Shown one piece after another: positions 17,514-24,357 of a stretch of DNA of 64,000 nucleotides. Origin of the DNA: Thermoplasmatota archaeon (GTDB lineage: Archaea > Thermoplasmatota > JAKEGO01); contig JANQNK010000020.1 in the NCBI GenBank assembly GCA_028279595.1, positions 186,001-250,000 on the forward strand. The letters are read 5' to 3'. Numbering within the stretch: position 1 is the stretch's first letter; every line of letters begins with the position of its first letter. The notes under the pieces were generated by a model. The model worked only from the letters and a program-made list of their open reading frames with translations. It did not search any database and was not told the DNA's origin. A program made the position numbers and the translations under genes.

Positions 17514-18428
17514 ATGAGAAGGGGTGTGTTGATAGCCGGGGTCTCGCTTATCGCCTTCGGATTGGTCATGATGGCATTCTATATGCTCAATACGGAGTTG
17601 AACAACGAGAAGGGCACCAAACGGCTATACCCGAACGGGGAGGACGGCATCATTCTAACCGATCTCGAGAGCGGAGACGTCATCTATCTCGATTTCGAAT
17701 CAGATACCAGCGTTCACGTATGGATCTCCCCTACCGATAACCATCTCCTTGACGGAGAGCTCATGGCCACGAATTCTACGGGGGGGTCCTACTCCCAGAA
17801 GGTCGGTCAGTCGGGTTCTTGGTACATCACGTTCCAGAACCTCGACAGCGAGAACGACAATCACGTCGAGTACGACATCCAGGTCCAGAACTGGATAGGT
17901 CAGATCACTCTCATACTGGCACCTGTCTTCATCATCTTCGGCGCCGTCGTGGCTGTGGCCGGATATCGTTTAGAGAAGATCGACAAGTCCGAGATGGAGG
18001 TCAAGCTCCTGGACAAGTCCAAGAAGGGCAAGCCCGGGGCGAAGGGGAAGACGAAGGTCGTCAAGGGAAAGCCCGTCAAGAAGACCCAGAAGAAGAGGCC
18101 CAAGGCCACGGTCTTCGAGACGGAGGATGACACCTTCGAGCCGGAGCCCAAGGAGGACCTGCCCGCATGGGACGCCGTCGACAGGGTCGAACGCGAACGG
18201 CGACCCGAACGGAAGGAGGACACCGGATGGGCGGACGGGCCCAAGTCCGAGCCAGAACCACCTTCTGAAGGTTTCTCCGGGTGGGCAGAGGAGGAGAAGC
18301 CCGAGGAGCCCGAGGAAGAGGAGGAGGAGGAAGAGGAGAAGAGCCTCCCCTGCGTCATGTGCGGCGGCCGTATGTTCAGGGACGCAAGCACGGAATGGGT
18401 CTGCGACCGGTGCGGAAACCGGATCTGA
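17514..18428 (+). CDS. Two-TM membrane protein with C-terminal zinc ribbon
   Basis: 304 residues. TM1 is at about 5-25 and TM2 at about 128-153. Between them is a roughly 100-residue outer beta domain with SGDVIYLDFES, VHVWI and GSWYITFQN, resembling the emp24/GOLD-like or pre-peptidase beta sandwiches seen in archaeal membrane proteins (tentative). After TM2 comes a Lys-rich stretch, a long Glu/Pro-rich disordered stretch and a four-Cys zinc ribbon at the very end (CVMC...CDRC, about 279-299). The ribbon is in the cytosol, as in the 2,700-residue protein upstream. No ribosome site is obvious, which fits a leaderless transcript. I do not recognise a specific function; it could sense the envelope or recruit a cytosolic partner. 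Confidence 0.7.
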   Translation: MRRGVLIAGVSLIAFGLVMMAFYMLNTELNNEKGTKRLYPNGEDGIILTDLESGDVIYLDFESDTSVHVWISPTDNHLLDGELMATNSTGGSYSQKVGQSGSWYITFQNLDSENDNHVEYDIQVQNWIGQITLILAPVFIIFGAVVAVAGYRLEKIDKSEMEVKLLDKSKKGKPGAKGKTKVVKGKPVKKTQKKRPKATVFETEDDTFEPEPKEDLPAWDAVDRVERERRPERKEDTGWADGPKSEPEPPSEGFSGWAEEEKPEEPEEEEEEEEEKSLPCVMCGGRMFRDASTEWVCDRCGNRI

Positions 18429-18515
18429 GGACCTTCATCGACATAATCATCACTTCCAGTGTGGACTCTTCCCATCGTAAATGATAAGAACCCTCACAGA
18501 CGTAGCGGGACCGAC

Positions 18516-18587
18516 AGTCCCGTGGTGTAGCGGTCAACATCCCGGCCTTTGGAGCCGGGGCCGGCAGTTCGAATCTGCCCGGGACTA
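18516..18587 (+). tRNA. tRNA-Gln (anticodon UUG)
   Basis: All four arms fold. Acceptor AGTCCCG/CGGGACT; D-stem GTGT/ACAT with one wobble pair; anticodon stem CCGGC/GCCGG enclosing loop CTTTGGA, which gives TTG at 18549-18551; T-stem GGCAG/CTGCC with loop TTCGAAT; discriminator base A at 18587. No intron and no encoded CCA. A CTTTTTC run follows within a few bases and probably ends the transcript. Confidence 0.95.
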
Positions 18588-18787
18588 TTCCTTTTTCATA
18601 AAAGAGGGAAAAAGAGCTCACTCTCCTGATCACTTCTTTTTCTCCCCCGAATGAGCTGTGCTTACCGTCAATTCCAGGTTTCTCGCACAGAGGAAGAACG
18701 CTTCCAGTTCAGAACAATGGCTTTCCCGTCAATTCTTTCTCCAATTCCTGATCGTATACATATCGTAATTCTAACGAACGCGGTCTT

Positions 18788-19141
18788 CTACAGTCTGTCG
18801 TACTTGACGGCCCGACCCTTGACCACGTCCGCAGGGTATTTGTCTGAATTCGCGGCTACCTTGCGCTCTACCGCGTCCTTCAGATCGATATCGTACGTAG
18901 AGGCCAGCGACAGCAGGTAGATCAGGATGTCCGCCATCTCCTCCTCCACCGCCCTCATGGAGGACGGGTCCGACATGATCCCGTCGGCCTCCTCCCTCGC
19001 CTTCCACAGGAACTCCTCCTGGAGCTCCGACGCCTCGATGGAGATCGCGGTGGCCAGGTCCTTCGCGTTGTGGAACTGGCTCCAGTCCCGTTCGTCGATG
19101 AAACGGCGCACCAGCTCCATCATCTCATCAAGGTCTCCCAT
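18788..19141 (-). CDS. MazG-like nucleotide pyrophosphohydrolase
   Basis: 117 residues from the ATG at 19141. It matches the small all-alpha NTP pyrophosphatases related to RS21-C6/dCTPase: RDWSQFHNAKDLA, then SIEASELQEEF and EEEMADILIYLL (the EExxE plus ExxD metal ligands), then a C-terminal NSDKYP motif. Members hydrolyse (d)NTPs to NMPs and clean the nucleotide pool. An ATG 18 nt upstream (19159) is possible. However, a TATA-like TTAAATAT at 19162-19169 lies only 3 nt before it and about 25 nt before ATG 19141, so I prefer a leaderless start at 19141; GGAGGG also precedes this ATG. It is divergent from the small gene at 19218. Confidence 0.85.
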   Translation of the reverse strand: MGDLDEMMELVRRFIDERDWSQFHNAKDLATAISIEASELQEEFLWKAREEADGIMSDPSSMRAVEEEMADILIYLLSLASTYDIDLKDAVERKVAANSDKYPADVVKGRAVKYDRL

Positions 19142-19161
19142 GTCCGGCAATCCCTCCATCG

Positions 19162-19169
19162 ATATTTAA
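19162..19169 (-). promoter_or_regulatory. TATA box for the MazG-like gene
   Basis: Read on the minus strand this is TTAAATAT, about 25 nt before ATG 19141. A 5-bp inverted repeat (GGCCG/CGGCC, 19170-19183) lies between this box and the one on the other strand. Confidence 0.5.
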
Positions 19170-19185
19170 GGCCGACTGCGGCCAA

Positions 19186-19193
19186 CCTTTATC
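19186..19193 (+). promoter_or_regulatory. TATA box for the divergent small gene
   Basis: CCTTTATC is centred about 28 nt before ATG 19218, which has no good ribosome site. This fits a leaderless transcript running into the antiporter gene. Confidence 0.4.
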
Positions 19194-19217
19194 TACCCGG
19201 AGTCTCGTGCAAGTCGC

Positions 19218-19487
19218 ATGAATTGGACCATACTCAGGGTCAAGGACCAGGAGCTCATCAACGGGCTCCTGAAGGACGATGTGGTCAGCCGGCAGAGTGT
19301 TACTACGAAGGACGATCCCGACGGTGGCAAGATCATACTCATCGAGGGTTCGGACGAGGCCCTGGACAGGGTCGCCGAGATGGCGCCAGAAACCGCATTG
19401 GACGAGGACGAAGCCCAGGAATGGTTCGATAGGATAAAGAGCGAGGAGAGTGCCGTGGCCTCTGGCGTCGGCATGATCTTCGACTGA
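19218..19487 (+). CDS. Small conserved-looking protein of unknown function
   Basis: 89 residues. It is acidic and soluble, without signal peptide, TM or cysteines. The pattern is a short alpha/beta domain: TILRV, a helix (ELINGLLKDD), a strand (KIILIEG), then two helices rich in Glu/Asp. I do not recognise a family. The antiporter gene begins 38 nt after its stop, with only a 6-bp hairpin (GACCGC/GCGGTC, 19490-19508) and no TATA box between, so the two probably share a transcript. The reading frame and codon use look real, but no role can be assigned. Confidence 0.6.
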   Translation: MNWTILRVKDQELINGLLKDDVVSRQSVTTKDDPDGGKIILIEGSDEALDRVAEMAPETALDEDEAQEWFDRIKSEESAVASGVGMIFD

Positions 19488-19525
19488 TTGACCGCCAGTG
19501 ATGCGGTCGGTCCGGTGAAGTTGAA

Positions 19526-20752
19526 ATGGAGCCAACCCTCGAAGACTACCTTCTTGCCATCATCCTCCTAATACTGTTAAGCAGGATCCTAGGACTGATC
19601 CTGAAGCGGTTCGGTATTGCGGAGCTGGTGGGATACGTCGCAGCTGGCCTGATCCTCGGACCATTCGCCATTGCCGTATCCGAACCATTCGGTCTCACAT
19701 GGGGCATTCGGCCAGATATCCCAATAGAGGTGTTCGCGGACTTCGGGATACTCGTCCTGATGCTCTACACAGGCCTTTCAACGGACTTCCATACGTTCCG
19801 GCAGGTCAAGAGAGCGAGTTTTGTCGTCGGGATCGCGGGTGTGGCGGTAACGTTCACGATGATCTTCGTGGTACTGATGGCCATCGGTGTCGGTGTCAAC
19901 GCGTCCTTGTTCATCGCAGCCCTTCTCTCGAACACCGCGATCGAGGTCAGCGCGGGGATCCTGATGAAGTTCCCCGAATCGAAGCTCAAGTCGGTGGTGA
20001 TCGGAGCCTCGTTCGTCGACGACATAGTTGGTGTAGTCCTCCTGGGTATCGTCTCCTCTCTGATATTCGTGGGACACCCTGATGTCCTGGCAATCTCATT
20101 CATCGGTGTCAAGGTAGTAGCGTTCCTGCTCATATCGCTCTTCATGTTCTCGTGGCTCCTCAACAGGACCTTCGATCGGTTCACAAGGAGCGAGGAGAAG
20201 GTGCTACTCACTGCCACTATCCTGACAGGTCTCTTCTTCGCCGTCCTGGCGAGGGAGCTCGGCCTCCATCCCGTCATAGGCGCGTACGTGGCGGGCTTCG
20301 TGATCGGAAGGTGGGGCTCCATCCCGGACCCCATGCTGGAGCACAGCGTCTCGAGGAACAAGCTCATACACGAACTGGAAGCGCCTATCACAGCCTTCTT
20401 CGCCCCCATATTCTTCGCTTACATTGGATTGCTATTCGTCACTGCCGGACAGCCGGACTACTACAGCCTCGCGATCCTGGTCACTGTCCTCTCGATCCTC
20501 GGGATAGCTGGGAAACTCGTCGGCTGCGGGTTCGGAGCACGCCTGTCCGGATTCCCTGCTAAAGAGAGCGCGGTCATTGGATTCGCCATGGGTGGAAGGG
20601 GAGGCCTGGAACTGGTCCTGCTCAGGTTCGGACTCAATTCAGAGGTGATCTCCTCCACGGAGTTCACTGCAGTTGTCACTATGATCCTGATAACCGTGTT
20701 CGTCGCCCCGATCCTCTTCGGCCAGTCTGCTAAACGGCTGTCGGACGATTGA
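19526..20752 (+). CDS. CPA2-family cation:proton antiporter
   Basis: 408 residues, nearly all in about 12 membrane helices, matching the Na+/H+ exchanger fold (PF00999). It opens with LLSRILGLILKRFG..ELVGY.AAGLILGP, typical of KefB/NapA-like antiporters. The discontinuous helix motif SNTAIEVSAG and the ion-binding pair Asp165-Asp166 (SFVDDIVG) are present. The Asp-Asp pair is linked to electrogenic exchange in this family. There is no C-terminal RCK/TrkA-N domain, so it lacks the nucleotide-sensing part of full KefB proteins. It should exchange Na+ or K+ for H+ across the membrane; the ion cannot be read from sequence. It probably forms one transcript with the small gene before it. Confidence 0.85.
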   Translation: MEPTLEDYLLAIILLILLSRILGLILKRFGIAELVGYVAAGLILGPFAIAVSEPFGLTWGIRPDIPIEVFADFGILVLMLYTGLSTDFHTFRQVKRASFVVGIAGVAVTFTMIFVVLMAIGVGVNASLFIAALLSNTAIEVSAGILMKFPESKLKSVVIGASFVDDIVGVVLLGIVSSLIFVGHPDVLAISFIGVKVVAFLLISLFMFSWLLNRTFDRFTRSEEKVLLTATILTGLFFAVLARELGLHPVIGAYVAGFVIGRWGSIPDPMLEHSVSRNKLIHELEAPITAFFAPIFFAYIGLLFVTAGQPDYYSLAILVTVLSILGIAGKLVGCGFGARLSGFPAKESAVIGFAMGGRGGLELVLLRFGLNSEVISSTEFTAVVTMILITVFVAPILFGQSAKRLSDD

Positions 20753-20756
20753 CCGA

Positions 20757-22028
20757 TCAGTGCTGCCACATGGGAAGGACCCTTTCGTAACCCATGAGCT
20801 TCACTCCGGCCACTGTCGCTGCCTCGTATGTCATTCCCCTGACATCGTCAAGGCCGACCTCGGTGATGGAATGGTGCCCTGTGAGGGCTATGAGCATCCT
20901 CAGCTCCTGGTCGAGCGCCTTGATGTAGTTGTCGACGCCCCTGGCAGCCCCCTTCGGCAGCTTACCTGGCTCGCCCGTGATGCCTACCCTGCAGTCGCCC
21001 TTGACGCAGTTCTCGTAGCACCCGGTGCAGCCCATCGCCACAAGGAAGGGAAGGTCGAGACCGACGGCATCCGCGCCCATGGCCAGGGCCTTGAAGATGT
21101 CGGCCGACGTCATCATGCCGCCGTTCACGATCAGCTTGATGCTCGAGTCCTTCATCCCGGCCAGCTTGAAGCCGCGCTGGACCCCGCCGAATATCCCCAG
21201 GATGGGTGTGCCCACCTCGTTCCCGACGATCGACGGCACTGCCGTCCCGATGGCTTCGGATGCGTCCACCACGATGGCGTCCACGCCTGCCTCCACGGCG
21301 ATCTTGACGTCGTCGATGAGGTTCCCGGCGCCGAACTTCAGCAATATCGGTATCTTCCGGTCCGTGGTCTCCCGGACCATCTCGACGATGTACTTGATGT
21401 CCTCGGGGGTGTCCATGTCCAGGTGCTTGGACGGGCTGAGCGCGTCGGCCCCCTTCGGGAGGGCCCGTATCTCGCTCATCTCGTCTGTGATCTTCTCGGC
21501 GAATAGGATCCCACCCATACCGGGCTTCGATCCATGCCCAAGGGATATCTCCACGGCGTCCGCGGACCTAAGACCGTCTAAGTCCACAGAGAACCTTCCG
21601 GATGCCATCTGGGCGATGACCTTGCCGCCGTTGGCCAGGGTCTTCGCCTCCTCCGGGGACAGGCCGCCCTCGGCGGCATTGAACGTGATGTCGTGCTCGG
21701 CCGCGGCCTTCACGAGGACCCGCCTCGCATCTGTCGAAAGGGCACCCAGCGATAGGGGAGCCATCATGTACGGCCTTTCCAGCGTGAGCGGCCTCTCCAG
21801 GCCCGATCCGATGACCACCTTCGTCTCGACGAGCGTCCGCATGGAATCGTTCGGGAGCCTTGCGGCCTGCGCGGGAGTGATCACGATGCTGTCGAGGTCG
21901 GGGTGCTTGCGCACCATCCCGAACCCGCGCATCGGGGCCCGTCCAAGCTCCGACGACAGGCGGACATGCTGGACCGACCTGTTGAACCAGGTGTCCTCGT
22001 CGATGACCGGCGTCTCCTTCTTCGGCAT
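20757..22028 (-). CDS. Glutamate synthase-like FMN-binding subunit (GltB2/MgsC type)
   Basis: 423 residues with the FMN barrel of the glutamate synthase large subunit (COG0069). Visible motifs are PYMMAPLSLGALS, the FNAAEGGLSPEEA flavin-site region, ISLGHGSKPGMGG, ILLKFGAGN, IVVDASEA and LIVNGGMMTSADIFKALAMGADAVGL. Four cysteines (334, 337, 341, 346) sit where the family binds its 3Fe-4S cluster. It lacks an amidotransferase domain and a ferredoxin domain. Its ATG shares one base with the stop of the GXGXG gene (TGATG), so the two are translationally coupled. The reaction is reductive transfer of amide ammonia to 2-oxoglutarate, or to methylamine in the related N-methylglutamate synthase. The class II amidotransferase subunit is not in the window. 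Confidence 0.85.
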   Translation of the reverse strand: MPKKETPVIDEDTWFNRSVQHVRLSSELGRAPMRGFGMVRKHPDLDSIVITPAQAARLPNDSMRTLVETKVVIGSGLERPLTLERPYMMAPLSLGALSTDARRVLVKAAAEHDITFNAAEGGLSPEEAKTLANGGKVIAQMASGRFSVDLDGLRSADAVEISLGHGSKPGMGGILFAEKITDEMSEIRALPKGADALSPSKHLDMDTPEDIKYIVEMVRETTDRKIPILLKFGAGNLIDDVKIAVEAGVDAIVVDASEAIGTAVPSIVGNEVGTPILGIFGGVQRGFKLAGMKDSSIKLIVNGGMMTSADIFKALAMGADAVGLDLPFLVAMGCTGCYENCVKGDCRVGITGEPGKLPKGAARGVDNYIKALDQELRMLIALTGHHSITEVGLDDVRGMTYEAATVAGVKLMGYERVLPMWQH

Positions 22029-22945
22029 CAGTTCCCCTCCTTCGATTTCTTGAGGTCGTCCATCAGTTTCTCGCGCTTGGACCTGATCTGGGCCAATTTA
22101 CGTTCGAGGTCCTCGGTCCGGCTGACCTGGTCGTCCTCGTCGTCCTCCTCGGCCTTGACTATCGGGCCCGTCGGCGCAGCCGGCTCCTCGACGGCTCCAA
22201 TATCGACGATCTCCGGGACCGTCTCCTCGACGGCCTCGACCTGGATGACCTCCTCATGGGCCTCCTCGTCCTCCAGGTCCGGCGCCGCGAACTCCTCCTC
22301 GGCCTCGAAGAACGGTCTCGTCTTCTCGGCAGTGATCTTCCTGAGGGTCGTGACCCCCTTGACGTCGTAGGCCTCGAGGTACTTCACCACGGCGGCGACC
22401 TCCTCCTCCGTCGCCTGGGTCTCCACGGTGTTCTTCCCCCGCTCGGTGATCGTCCCGCCGACGTATATCTCACCGCCGATCATCCACTGGCCCAGATGGG
22501 CTCCGGCGTTCCCCGTGATGACGAGGGTTCCGCCCTGCATGTACTCGCCGACGTAGGAGCCCGCGTAGCCATCGATAACGAGTATTCCGCCCTGCATGTT
22601 CAGGCCCACCCTGTCGCCAGCGTTGCCCTGGACGATGAGGTTCCCTCCACGCATGTAAACACCGGACCCGGTCGCGACGTGTCCCTGGATAATTACCTCG
22701 CCTCCGGACATGTTGTCGCAGACGTAGCGTCCCGCGGGACCCTGGAGGGTCAGTCTGCCACCTCCGTTGAATGCGCCGAAATAGTCGCCGCCAACACCGG
22801 ATATCCGGGTCTTTCCCTTCTGGATGCCCACCGCTATGCAGTGCTGGCCGGTCAGACCCTCGATCTTCACGACCTTGCCCATCTCGATGAGCTTCTTGAT
22901 CTGCTCGTTGATCGTCCTGGAATCGTATACGACCTCTCCGGCCAT
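22028..22945 (-). CDS. Glutamate synthase GXGXG-domain subunit (GltB3/MgsB type) with acidic coiled-coil tail
   Basis: 305 residues. Residues about 30-165 form the right-handed beta-helix of glutamate synthase (COG0070), with repeated G..G......GG...I.G.AG turns such as GDRVGLNMQGG and GSYVGEYMQGG. In complete enzymes this domain holds the ammonia tunnel in place between glutaminase and FMN sites. After it come a helix that pairs with the core and a roughly 100-residue tail that is very acidic and ends in a Lys/Arg/Glu coiled coil. The tail is not part of the usual fold and may dock other subunits. Start: ATG 22945 with GAGGGGT just upstream and a TATA box about 40 nt further up. It is the first gene of the two-gene operon. 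Confidence 0.85.
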   Translation of the reverse strand: MAGEVVYDSRTINEQIKKLIEMGKVVKIEGLTGQHCIAVGIQKGKTRISGVGGDYFGAFNGGGRLTLQGPAGRYVCDNMSGGEVIIQGHVATGSGVYMRGGNLIVQGNAGDRVGLNMQGGILVIDGYAGSYVGEYMQGGTLVITGNAGAHLGQWMIGGEIYVGGTITERGKNTVETQATEEEVAAVVKYLEAYDVKGVTTLRKITAEKTRPFFEAEEEFAAPDLEDEEAHEEVIQVEAVEETVPEIVDIGAVEEPAAPTGPIVKAEEDDEDDQVSRTEDLERKLAQIRSKREKLMDDLKKSKEGN

Positions 22946-22981
22946 AGCTAACCCCTCACGTCTTCCATGATTGGTGCGCCG

Positions 22982-22989
22982 ATAATAAA
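22982..22989 (-). promoter_or_regulatory. TATA box for the glutamate synthase-like operon
   Basis: On the minus strand TTTATTAT precedes the ATG at 22945 by about 37 nt. It leaves a roughly 15-nt leader that contains GAGGGGT. Confidence 0.5.
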
Positions 22990-23014
22990 CCTTTTTGTAA
23001 GGTTCGTACGGTCC

Positions 23015-24052
23015 TCAGTCCCAGAACCTGTGCGTCCTGGCGAAGGTGACCTCCGCCTGCAGGATCCCCCTCAGAAGCTCCAGCTCGTCGTAGCCATACA
23101 GGCGCAGGAGCCTCGCTGCCGTCTTGGGGCCGACGCCCCTCGCGGCGAGGGCCATCAGGGCCCTGTCGCCGTGCTCGCGGACCAGGTTAGCCGAGAGCTG
23201 CAGCGGCCGCGCCTTCTCCTTCGACGAAAATGAATCCTTAAGGTCCTTCCTCTCCGCCTTCCAGGGCCGCATGGCGGCGACCATGGTCGAGCCGCACCTC
23301 GTGCATTCGTAGGTCCTGTCCTTCTCGGCCATGCCGTGGAAGACCGTCCTGCAGGACATGCAGACGAGGGCCATTCGCTGAGCCCTCAACCGGTTCTCGA
23401 GCGCCCGGAGGATCGCGCTGTCCGACCTGAACGGCCTCATGAGGTCCCCGTAGCGGTCCATCCCGCTCCGTCCAATGGGTGAGAGGGCCGTCATCTCGAC
23501 ATCTATGTCCGACGCCTGCATCGCTCCCAGGACCTCCGCCGCACGCTCTATGTCCATCCTGTCCCAGAGATAGCTCTCCATGGCCTCCTCGAACAGGACC
23601 GTTCCCTTGTACCTCTGGACGACGGTAGTGCCGAAACGTGAGATGTCCGCCTCCCTGCGGACCGCCCCGAACTTGCGGGCGACCTGGAAGAGGTGCCACC
23701 TGACCTCGTTCGAGTTGAGCAGTGATTTCCTGATGATGGTCTCCAGGGTATCCGGGTCGGTCTCCGTGAGGAGTCTCTGGACCTCGTATGCCGCACGCGG
23801 CATGTTCGTCCTGATGAGCACCCTCGAGGGATCTACCTGCTTCGACACCGAGGCGCCGCTCTTCGCAGCGATCATCGTCGACAGGAAGTGGCCAAGGGCC
23901 ATGTTCGTCCTCGACCCGAACGGCGAATTGACGACCACCAACCCTCCAGCGTCCTCGATGGTCACAAGGTCGTCTGAGGGCATCGGTCTCGGATGCCTTT
24001 GAAGGAATCGGACAAGCCTCTCCCGGCCCTCGATAATTATATCTGCTTCCAC
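23015..24052 (-). CDS. Stand-alone C-terminal part of an Lhr-type helicase protein
   Basis: 345 residues from a GTG at 24052. I prefer it to the ATG 75 nt upstream because TTAAATAT (24075-24082) and GGGGAG lie between the two. The first 200 residues match the region after the helicase core of archaeal Lhr/Ski2-like proteins (VVVNSPFGSRTNMALGHFL, VLIRTNMPRA, RRADIS-like, LFEEAMESYLWDRMD). A four-Cys zinc ribbon (CMSC...CTRC, about 230-255) and a helix-hairpin-helix (GVGPKTAARLL, near 305-320) follow. No Walker A, DExH or motif VI is present, and the upstream 300 nt are AT-rich and non-coding. It is therefore either a separately encoded half of a split helicase or a DNA-binding relic. The intact frame and own promoter argue against a pseudogene. 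Confidence 0.7.
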   Translation of the reverse strand: MEADIIIEGRERLVRFLQRHPRPMPSDDLVTIEDAGGLVVVNSPFGSRTNMALGHFLSTMIAAKSGASVSKQVDPSRVLIRTNMPRAAYEVQRLLTETDPDTLETIIRKSLLNSNEVRWHLFQVARKFGAVRREADISRFGTTVVQRYKGTVLFEEAMESYLWDRMDIERAAEVLGAMQASDIDVEMTALSPIGRSGMDRYGDLMRPFRSDSAILRALENRLRAQRMALVCMSCRTVFHGMAEKDRTYECTRCGSTMVAAMRPWKAERKDLKDSFSSKEKARPLQLSANLVREHGDRALMALAARGVGPKTAARLLRLYGYDELELLRGILQAEVTFARTHRFWD

Positions 24053-24074
24053 GGGACTCCCCTTATCACTGATG

Positions 24075-24082
24075 ATATTTAA
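24075..24082 (-). promoter_or_regulatory. TATA box for the Lhr-like C-terminal protein
   Basis: Minus-strand TTAAATAT is centred about 26 nt from GTG 24052, so transcription would start at or just before that codon. Confidence 0.5.
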
Positions 24083-24305
24083 CGGTTGTAGTCTGTGTGA
24101 CTCGGTCGAGCTCCTTGGACCATACATGTTAGGGTCATTTCATAAATCTGAGGCGATTTCAACCCATTTCTTATCAATAAATGATTGTTTGGTGGGGTAC
24201 ACTATTATAACACAAATCTCCCTATAAATAAATTGGGGCTGTTTTAAATATATATGAACCTGCATTCTACATTTCCTTGAAAAGTGCCCTCCAAACGTAG
24301 GCGCA
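24083..24305. other. AT-rich intergenic region between divergent genes
   Basis: No gene is supportable here. Base composition is clearly lower in GC than the flanking genes. A second TATA-like run (TTTTAAATATATAT, 24242-24255) could be an additional distant promoter of the giant gene. I see no RNA gene. Confidence 0.5.
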
Positions 24306-24332
24306 TGAAAACCCATATATACGAGGTTTTCA
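24306..24332 (+). promoter_or_regulatory. TATA box inside an 8-bp inverted repeat before the giant gene
   Basis: TGAAAACC (24306-24313) and GGTTTTCA (24325-24332) are exact inverted copies flanking CATATATACGA, which contains the TATA box (24315-24321). Transcription should start near 24343, just before the GGAGGTG ribosome site (24344-24350). The repeat would therefore be in DNA only, as expected of an operator bound by a dimer that competes with TBP. Confidence 0.6.
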
Positions 24333-24357
24333 GTCGTTTCGTTGGAGGTGAACACTG

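Noticed and set aside
18651..18920. 89-codon plus-strand frame after the tRNA gene
   Set aside because: Its second half is antisense to the MazG-like gene and its first half has no motif or ribosome site; likely chance.
20760..22053. Plus-strand open frames across the glutamate synthase-like FMN gene
   Set aside because: The minus-strand protein has unmistakable FMN-barrel motifs and a cluster of four Cys; the plus-strand products have no recognisable features.
24140..24355. 71-codon minus-strand frame in the AT-rich intergenic region
   Set aside because: No promoter or ribosome site, and it overlaps the promoter of the giant gene. Composition fits non-coding DNA.
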